This document shows, in pieces, positions 1-7,400 of a DNA stretch of 24,959 bases (position 1 is its first letter; each line of letters opens with the position of its first letter). Source of the stretch: Reclinomonas americana ATCC 50394. Lineage: Eukaryota > Jakobida > Jakobea > Jakobida. The position numbers and the translations under genes are program-made. The notes below the pieces were generated by a model. It had not been told where the DNA came from and made no database searches. It saw only the letters and a list, made by a program, of their open reading frames with translations. The stretch is taken from the NCBI GenBank assembly GCA_048213135.1, contig PS015770.1, positions 1-24,959 on the forward strand, given 5' to 3'.

Positions 1-1
1 G

Positions 2-1496
2 TTCTCCTCCTCGGCATCTCGCGCCGTGCAGTTGGCGTCGCTGGCCTTCAAGTGCGACGACGAAACCGGCGCGATTCTCACCGGCAACAAGGTGCGCAAG
101 CTCGAGTACCTGCTTGCCGACGCCACAGATATGCACTGTCAAGTGATTATGACGTGTGGCGGAGTGGTGCGTCGTTCTTTCGCCTGTTTTTTGCTCGCTC
201 CCCCTCGGTGTGTTCTGATTCACTTGTTTGCGGTGCGACAGCAATCGAATCACTGCCGAGCCACGGCCGCCGCTTGTGCTCGTCTCGGTCTCCAGTGCCA
301 CGTGTTCCTGCGTGGTCGCCCTCCTCGTGCGTCTCTTCGCCAGTGGTGCCATGTACTCTTTTGCTGTCTCGCATACTGACAGGAGCGTGTGGCAGACGAT
401 GGTCTGTTGACCGGCAACCTTTTGCTAATGTCTATTTCCGGCGCCACCATCCACTATGTGGCGGAGGAGGACTATTATCACGGTGGCGTCGGTGATCGGA
501 TGCAGCAGATGGCTTCGGAGCTGGCCGCACATCAGGGCCTCATGAGCTACATTATCCCGTCGGGTGGCTCCAATGCTCTCGGCTGCTTCGGCTACGTCGA
601 CATGGTGGTGAGTCAAAAAAATACCCGTGCACGTGAGACGAATTGCGTCGCTGACTTGTCACGTGTGACCCACCTGGCAGACGGAGGTGGTGGAGAGATG
701 TTCGTCTGGCGGCGAACTTGCTGCCATTCACGGATTTCCGTACACGCACATTGCGGTGGCTGTCGGTTCGGGCGGCACGGTAGCCGGTGCGTCGCATCGG
801 AGGGGTGGGGAAACGCAACTTTTTCGTTTGTTCGTGCAGTTGACCCGCTTTTTTTTTGTTGCCAGGCATTATTCTGGGTCTCGCGCTGCACGGCTTGTTG
901 CCTCAAGTGCATGTTATCGGCTTCTCAGTGTGCGACAGCCGCGAGTACTTTGAGGAGCACGTGTCGACCATTATTGACGATTTCCGACGGCGGTCGGGCG
1001 TGGAGGATTTGCAAGTGCCCCGTGAATCGTGGTCCATTATCGATGGTGCGCTGCCGTAGAGTTTTCATATGAACGTTGTGTGGGATGCGCTGACGCTGGG
1101 TGGGTCGCGTAGTTGCTGGCGACGGGTATGGCATCGAGCTGCCGGGTGAAGCGGAGGCACTCAAGTCACTGGCGCGACGCACTGGCGTCTTCCTCGATCC
1201 AGTGTACGGCGGCAAGGTGTGTGCATGTCTGCATGTGTGTGGGTGGGTGTTGTGTGATCACGTACACTCACTCGCTCCTGCACGCAGGCATTTGTGGGCT
1301 TGCAGCAACTGGTCACCTCGGGCGGTGGCGGAATCCTGAATGATGGCGATTCCGTCTTGTTTGTACACACTGGTTTGTCGATGGCTCTGTTGTGCTTCAT
1401 GCATACTTTGGATGGCTTGCTTAATGGGGGATTGCAGGTGGCGTGTTTGGGCTACTGGCTCGCCCCGACATGTTTTCTGGTGGAGAGCGGCTTTAA
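2..1496 (+). CDS. D-cysteine desulfhydrase / ACC deaminase-family PLP enzyme (5' partial, 8 exons)
   Basis: Exons as read: <2-166, 242-314, 396-607, 681-786, 866-1045, 1113-1216, 1288-1372, 1438-1496 (TAA); about 328 residues are visible, near full length for the family, so the start lies just left of the window. The family (fold type II, pyridoxal phosphate) breaks D-cysteine to pyruvate, H2S and ammonia, or opens ACC. Seen: the PLP-lysine motif GNKVRKLEY, CGGVQSNHCRAT, PSGGSNALG, the phosphate-cup-like GSGGTVAG, DPVYGGKA and the C-terminal HTGG. Thr in HTGG, where ACC deaminases carry Leu, points to D-cysteine desulfhydrase (family knowledge). Every junction keeps frame, and joining exons 7 and 8 recreates HTGG. 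Exon 1 might begin at the acceptor-like cag ending at 31 rather than at base 2. Odd: KCDD replaces the usual KRDD. It converges on the E1-like gene. Confidence 0.9.
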
Positions 1497-1828
1497 GAAA
1501 ATCGACGGTGCTGTCGTCTATTGCCGTTCTTTCGCTATGTGTTTTCTCCCCTTCTATCCCCCTCACCACCATCTCTCTCTTCATGGTACGTACCCCATTC
1601 CTGTGCCCTTGTGGTTGGCAATTTCGTTCTCCTTCTCTCTCTCTCTCATGTTTGTGCGTAGTATGTGTGTTTGTTTCTCGGTCAATGTGATGTGCCCGTG
1701 TACGATGTGTGTGTTGTGTGTGTGTGTGTCGAGCGTCCAATGAACTGCAGCCGACACGAATCAAGCCGCCAAAGTCCATTCTTCATTTTGGCAATGAGCA
1801 CGCACAAAAAGTGGAAACAATCAATCGA
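1497..1828. other. Convergent intergenic spacer, no gene seen
   Basis: Spacer between the stop of the D-cysteine desulfhydrase-like gene and the stop of the minus-strand E1-like gene. It contains pyrimidine-rich tracts (CTCTCT near 1570-1650) and a TG microsatellite. I see no coding motif and no clear AATAAA signal on either strand. Confidence 0.6.
1706..1729. repeat. (TG)n microsatellite
   Basis: An interrupted TG dinucleotide run of about 24 nt in the convergent spacer. Similar TG, GA and CT tracts recur in many spacers and introns of this window. Confidence 0.85.
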
Positions 1829-3434
1829 CTACTGAGGGTCACCGGCGGCCGCCGCCGCCGCCACACTGTCTGAGACGACGACGTCGGCCGACACCTTGGC
1901 GACCTCGGCTGGCGGCAATTGCGAGCACAGCGAGCATTCGGGGTTGGCTTCCATCTTCCACCGCTCAATCTGCGCGTGACACAACAGAAGTCAGGAACAA
2001 ACACGAGCGCGAGCGCGCGCACTCATCTACATACCTGCCAGCTCATCATGTAGACGATCACGCGGTTCGGCTGGTCCATCTCCATGCGCGCCGGGTAGTC
2101 CAGCAAGTGCTGCACGGCCAGGCCCACCATAGTGTGGCACTGTCGAACACGAGAGAGCATAAGTATTCTTGACCTCTTCCTTTTCTCGTCAGAAGCAACA
2201 GACCCCAACAGAGCACGAATAAATGGTGCTTCCGCCGCCCTGGTACAGATTGTCTGTGTGTGTGTGTGTGTGCGTGTGGTAAGGTGAGAGACTGGAGGTA
2301 CACACGGCGAGCACTGTCGACAGGCGGCAGACCTCGCGGAATAAAGTCGATTGTCTCCAGCTTGTCAATCACATCCAGTGACAGTCGCGCCTTGACCTCC
2401 TCGTTGGTCAAGTCAATCATGCACGCCCAGCAGGGGCGGCCAGTGGCGGTGGCGACTGACCGGTGGCACTCGAGTGAGGCGAACAGATTGAACGCATAAA
2501 AGAAACACGAAAACGCAACAGTCAACAGTGAGCGTGTGACCGTAGACGGGATCGGTGCCGCCGACCACAAGCGGAATGCGCAGCTTCAGTGCGAGCGACG
2601 CCACCGCATAGTCAAAGTAGTCACCTGTGGCGCGCGCACACACAGACACAGACAGGGACGACGTCGGTCAGATCGTGGAGATCATCATGGACTGCGGTGG
2701 ACTCGACGACGAACCAACATCGATGCCATTGAAGAGAATGGTGCACTCGCGTGCGGCCTGCACCACGAGGTGCCAGTTGATGACGGCTGCCGGTTTCAGC
2801 GCACAGTGAGCAGGAGGAGGGCATAAGAAAGAAGAGGAAAAAAAAGGCACCATCAGTGTGAATCGGAACAATTTCTGTGCCCAGATTGTGGCGTTCCAGC
2901 GAGTCCTTGGCGGCGTCCACCTTGCGCCGACCCACGTCGGCCTTGGAGTACAACATCTGACGATTGAGGTTGTGATAGTCGACCACATCGCGATCCTGTG
3001 ACAATGATTGGTTTCCCTTGGTGAGCACAGAGAGAAAGAAAGACATGAACATGTGCTGTGCTTGTGCGACTCATGCACACACCAAGATGAAGATCTTCTT
3101 GAAGCCGAGTCGCACACAGTCCATGGCACATGTGCAGCCCACACCGCCTGTGTGATGCGATGAATGAGCGCATTTCAGGCTTTCTTGATTTGTCTCACAA
3201 CTCCGCCGTGTTACACGCACCCACACCCAGAATGAAGGCCACTTGCTCACGCACAATCTCCTGGTCCCATCCACGGCATCGGCGTTGACTGTGCACACAC
3301 GGAAAGAGAGAGAAAGAGAGGTTCACTAATTGGATGCGCTCTTTTTCTCACACACATTACACACACCGCTCAAAGTAGTCAACAGCGGGGTGCTCCGCTG
3401 CTGCAGCTGCGTGTGCGTGCTCCTCTCCGCTCAT
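1829..3434 (-). CDS. E1/ThiF-family adenylyltransferase (ubiquitin-like protein activating enzyme-like), 9 exons
   Basis: Minus-strand exons: 3434-3367, 3288-3221, 3147-3083, 2995-2851, 2786-2715, 2624-2520, 2455-2304, 2139-2035, 1969-1829; about 306 residues, all phases consistent. The family adenylates the C-terminal glycine of ubiquitin-like or sulfur-carrier proteins. Seen: start MSGEEHAHAAA, then WDQEIVREQ and the nucleotide loop GVGGVGCTCA (rebuilt exactly across an intron), ILDRDVVDYHNLNRQ with the Asp and Arg that contact ATP, then DVGRRKVDAA. A likely zinc site is formed by CWAC (exon 7) and CSLC (exon 9). The boundaries of exon 6/7 (alternative 2527 with an earlier acceptor) and the end of exon 7 (alternative donors) are less certain. 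At this size it has only an adenylation domain, without the ubiquitin-fold or large catalytic-cysteine domains of UBA1/UBA3. I cannot assign it to UBA4, UBA5 or another named subfamily. Confidence 0.85.
2254..2279. repeat. (TG)n microsatellite in an intron of the E1-like gene
   Basis: Uninterrupted TG run of about 9 units followed by TGCGTGTGG, inside the intron between exons 7 and 8. In the sense of this minus-strand gene it reads as (CA)n. Confidence 0.9.
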
Positions 3435-3712
3435 TTGCAAACCCACGGCGAAACTCCACGGTCCACCTCAATCGATTGGGGCGAGAAGATGACCGTTGCA
3501 TCCTTTTTCAAGTTTTCGGTGAGCAAAAGCCACTTGTACTGCCCTCCCTCTCCCACTGCGGCACGCTCTCCATCTATACACGCTCTGTCCTCCTCCTCCC
3601 CCTCACTTGCTCACTCGTTCACTCACGCACTGCTGACACAAGTTTGTTGCGTGTCACACAGACTGCGCGCGCGTCTCCCTCAAGAAAACCCCCCAACAAG
3701 ACCAACTCAGAA
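3435..3712. promoter_or_regulatory. Divergent upstream region between the E1-like and lipocalin-like genes
   Basis: The two start codons lie 278 bp apart and point away from each other, so the sequence must hold both promoters and 5' leaders. It includes a CT-rich stretch (3542-3640). On the plus strand ATG at 3489 opens ten codons ending at a GTGAGC donor (3519); an acceptor at 3660-3661 would join this in frame to the lipocalin-like Met at 3713. It may therefore be a 5' leader exon. No TATA box is obvious. Confidence 0.5.
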
Positions 3713-4128
3713 ATGCGCGCTGCTGCACTGTGGATTGCGGTGGCGGTGATGCTCGTGGCGGTGGCCGCGGCACAGGAAAACCCGGGTTTCCGCAGAGAAC
3801 GGTGCCCGACGCTCACTGATCGTCAGACACGCGCGGCAATGCAGTTTGACATCTCCAAGTTCACTGGCCAGTGGTTCCAGGTGCTCGACTACGACCTGTC
3901 GCAGTCGGCCTTCAAGTGCCAGGTGAGCAACAGAGAGAGAGAGACAAGTGGCACTCGTTGTCGCACAAAATAATTCCCAACGGCTCATCACTTTTTTGTT
4001 GTCTTTCTCTCATTGTGCAGAGCGTGAACAACCAGCTGACGTTCGCCGACGACGGCTCTACCATCCCGCAGTCTGTGACGCAGACGCTGACCTACAAGGA
4101 CACGTCGGATGGCAACTCAGTGCAGACT
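3713..4128 (+). CDS. Secreted lipocalin-like protein (3' end lost in gap)
   Basis: Exon 1 is 3713-3922 (70 codons) and exon 2 starts at 4021, running into the N gap at 4129; 106 residues are visible. The first about 20 residues (MRAAALWIAVAVMLVAVAAA) are a textbook signal peptide. After a short linker with a Cys comes FDISKFTGQWFQV, which carries the lipocalin GxW motif at the first beta strand, then YDLSQSAFKC. Lipocalins are about 170-190 residue beta barrels that bind small hydrophobic ligands, so roughly 80 residues, with the other signature strands and Cys partners, are missing. I see none of them after the gap. Start chosen at 3713 because it places the signal peptide at the N terminus; an upstream in-frame extension from ATG 3489 is possible. 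Ligand unknown. Confidence 0.7.
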
Positions 4129-4229
4129 NNNNNNNNNNNNNNNNNNNNNNNNNNNNNNNNNNNNNNNNNNNNNNNNNNNNNNNNNNNNNNNNNNNNNNNN
4201 NNNNNNNNNNNNNNNNNNNNNNNNNNNNN
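4129..4229. other. Assembly gap (101 N)
   Basis: A run of N that interrupts the lipocalin-like exon 2. The lipocalin end, its terminator and probably the kinesin promoter all have to fit here or in the 200 bp of low-complexity sequence that follows, so the true gap is probably longer than drawn. Confidence 0.95.
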
Positions 4230-4427
4230 CTACTCTCTGTGCCTCTGTGTGTGTGTCTAGGCGCTCGAGTGTATGTGTGCGCGCGTCCGTCCTTCTGTGC
4301 ACCAGTGTGTGTGTGTGAGAGAGAGCGTGTGGGTGTTTGGATAACGGCATGCTCCGGACATGATTCTCCTCGGGCACATCGCTGACTCTGTGTGTGTGTG
4401 CGTGCGTGTGTGTGTCACATGACACAG
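4230..4427. repeat. GT/GA-rich low-complexity tract before the first recognised kinesin exon
   Basis: TG and GA runs dominate (for example 4303-4326 and 4388-4415). An ATG at 4360 could open a tiny first kinesin exon (ten codons plus two bases to a donor at 4392) that keeps frame with the exon at 4428. That is speculative; the true first exon may be in the gap. Confidence 0.6.
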
Positions 4428-7400
4428 ATCGTCCACCTCGCTTCTGGTGGCGGTCCGTGTACGGCCATTCAATGAGCGGTGTGTGTGTGGGTGGATGGTG
4501 CCCGAGAAAAATCTGTCTTCAGTCACTCACTCACGTGGTGTGTCGCTCACAGAGAGAAAGCCGCCAGCAACATCTGTGTGGTGTCGGTGGAGGGACCCAC
4601 TACTACCATGATTCATCCCACACATGCTGGTGTGTGCGTCGACAGAAGGGATGATCACGCTCTGTATCTCCTCCCTCTCACGCATGTGTGTGTGGATCGC
4701 AGATGAGAAGCGCAGCTTCACGTTTGATCATTCGTACTGGAGTCTGGAGGCCGATGATCCACGGTTCGCCAGCAACGACACAATCTACAACGATATCGGA
4801 CGAATGCTGATCGACAACGCGTTTGAGGGCTACAACGTGTCGTTGTTTGCTTACGGGCAGGTTGGTTCTTTTTGCTGTGCCCCCTTCGCCCCCTTCCGCC
4901 CCTGCCACCACACTCATGGTTGTGCAGACGGGCTCCGGCAAATCGTTCACCATGATGGGCAACAACAACGACAAGGGCATCATTCCGCGTGTGTGCGAAG
5001 ACATCTTTTCCCGCATGGATGCCATGAGGATCGCGGCTGGCCTTCCGGTGAAGAGGCGCGACAAGCAAGCTGCGGTGTCGGGTTCCACCAGACCAGTCAC
5101 AGCGGCAGCCGGTGCCGGAACANNNNNNNNNNNNNNNNNNNNNNNNNNNNNNNNNNNNNNNNNNNNNNNNNNNNNNNNNNNNNNNNNNNNNNNNNNNNNN
5201 NNNNNNNNNNNNNNNNNNNNNNNNNNNNNNNNNNNNNNNNNNNNNNNNNNNNNNNNNNNNNNNNNNNNNNNNNNNNNNNNNNNNNNNNNNNNNNNNNNNN
5301 NNNNNNNNNNNNNNNNNNNNNNNNNNNNNNNNNNNNNNNNNNNNNNNNNNNNNNNNNNNNNNNNNNNNNNNNNNNNNNNNNNNNNNNNNNNNNNNNNNNN
5401 NNNNNNNNNNNNNNNNNNNNNNNNNNNNNNNNNNNNNNNNNNNNNNNNNNNNNNNNNNNNNNNNNNNNNNNNNNNNNNNNNNNNNNNNNNNNNNNNNNNN
5501 NNNNNNNNNNNNNNNNNNNNNNNNNNNNNNNNNNNNNNNNNNNNNNCTTGAAGGAGGGCTCGCAGGCAAGGTCTGTGACACAGTGACGACAGGAGAAGCA
5601 GTAGACATCTACTAGGGCCTCACTGTGCACCCCGGCAGAACGGTGGCGGCCACCAACATGAATGCCACGTCGAGTCGCGCGCACACCATTTTCACGATGA
5701 CATTCAGTCAGTCAGTTGTTGCGTGCAAGACGCGGTCGCAGTCTCGCCCACTTCTTCTTCTTCATCTTCTTCATCATCATCATCCTAAACCCTTCCATTT
5801 CCCGACATGCAGTGGGACCCCGTGGTTCAGCGTTCGACCTCCAAGGCTTCCAAGATCCACCTTGTCGACTTGGCCGGCTCGGAGCGCGCGCGTTCGGCAC
5901 AGAGTGTCGGCGATCGTCTGAAGGAGGGTTGCTCCATCAACCGATCCTTGTCGTGTCTCGGCAAGTGCATTCATGCTCTCGCCGACGCCTCGGAGAGCGG
6001 CGGAAGTGGAGCAGCTGCAGCAACGGGCAAGGCCGCGAAACCGTTTGTGCCGTACCGCGAGTCGGCTCTCACGTGGTGCGTGCCGTGTGTGTACAGTACA
6101 CTCTTCGTTGGGCGCCTGCCAGCATCTGACCCTTCACCCCACGCAGGTTGTTGAAAGAGTCGCTCGGCGGCAACTCGAAGACCGTAATGATTGCCACCAT
6201 CTCGCCCGCCGACGTGCACTACGAGGAAACTCTGTCGACCCTCAAGTACGCCGACCGCGCCAAGCAGATTCGCACCAAGGCCGTGGTCAACGAGGATCCC
6301 AACGCCAAACTCGTGCGCGAGCTGCGCATGGAGATTGAGAAGTTGCGGTCGCAGCTGACCGACACGCCCAACAATCCACAAGACGAGGTTGCCTCGCTGC
6401 GCGAACAGTTGCAGCAGAGTGAGAAACTCATTGCGGAGCTGCGCATGACGGCCAAGGAGCGCAAGGCCGTGACAGAGGCCATTAACAGAGAGCGTGCCGA
6501 GATTCTCAAGGTGTAGTGCGCTCACCGCTGCCTCCTTGGTTGTATTTTCCGCCGCTTCTCTGACACTGCAGAGGAGTAGGGCGCGGGTTTGATGCTCTCG
6601 GAACTCGGTTTCGATCAGCGATCGACTCCACACTTTGTCAACCTCAACGAGGACCCGCTGATGTCCGAGTGTCTCGTGTACTTTATCAAGGAGGGCATCA
6701 CGCACATTGGGCGCACCAACGTCAAGAACCCGCCTGACATTGAGCTCAGCGGCTCGTCGGTGGCCAAGGACCACTGTGTGGTGGAACGCCAAGGCAACGA
6801 TGTGTATCTGCGGCAAACATGCCAGGATCCGCGGTACCGTACTTTTGTGAATGGACAACTGGTGCAGGATGTGGTGCAACTGCGGCAGGGCTTCCGAGTC
6901 ATCATTGGTGGCAATCACATTTTCCGATTCAACCACCCGGCAGAGGTGGCCGCCATGTCTGGTCGACGCAAGCGCCGAGCTTCCTCTGCCGCCTCTGCCG
7001 CCTCACACATGAGTGAGGAGGGTGCGCCGGTGGACTCGGACGAGATTATCGACTGGGAGTTTGCGCAAAAGGCGAGGACAAGCGCAACACTTCTGACATC
7101 CGTGAGTTGTCGCTAACCGTGCTTTTGTCGACATTAGGAATGGATGCGTGCACAGGGCTTCATTCAATCCGACGAGCTCGTACGGCAGATCGAGGAGGAG
7201 CGGCAAAAGGCACGGGAGGCGCTGGAGGAAGAGCATCGGCAACGTGAGCGAGAACTGCAACAGATGATGAAGAAGCAGGAGGAGCTGCTGCGTCTGAAGG
7301 AGGAAGAGGTGCGTGCGAATTGCTGCTGCGCACGCTGCCCTGCGCTGTTGTTGTTCTCACTCTTTTTCTATGTTTCTATCTTGCAGTTTGAGAAGCGACT

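Noticed and set aside
2254-2279. TG microsatellites as functional Z-DNA or recombination sites
   Set aside because: Such tracts are spread over the whole window in spacers and introns; nothing marks any one of them as special.
5971-6936. 321-codon open frame on the minus strand
   Set aside because: Mirror of the kinesin motor and FHA exons, whose motifs are unmistakable on the plus strand. It also crosses real introns.
7102-7137. 36-nt GT-AG intron in the kinesin gene
   Set aside because: It would add ten residues absent from the conserved KIF1 segment. The GC-AG intron from 7072 fits both the alignment and the usual intron size.
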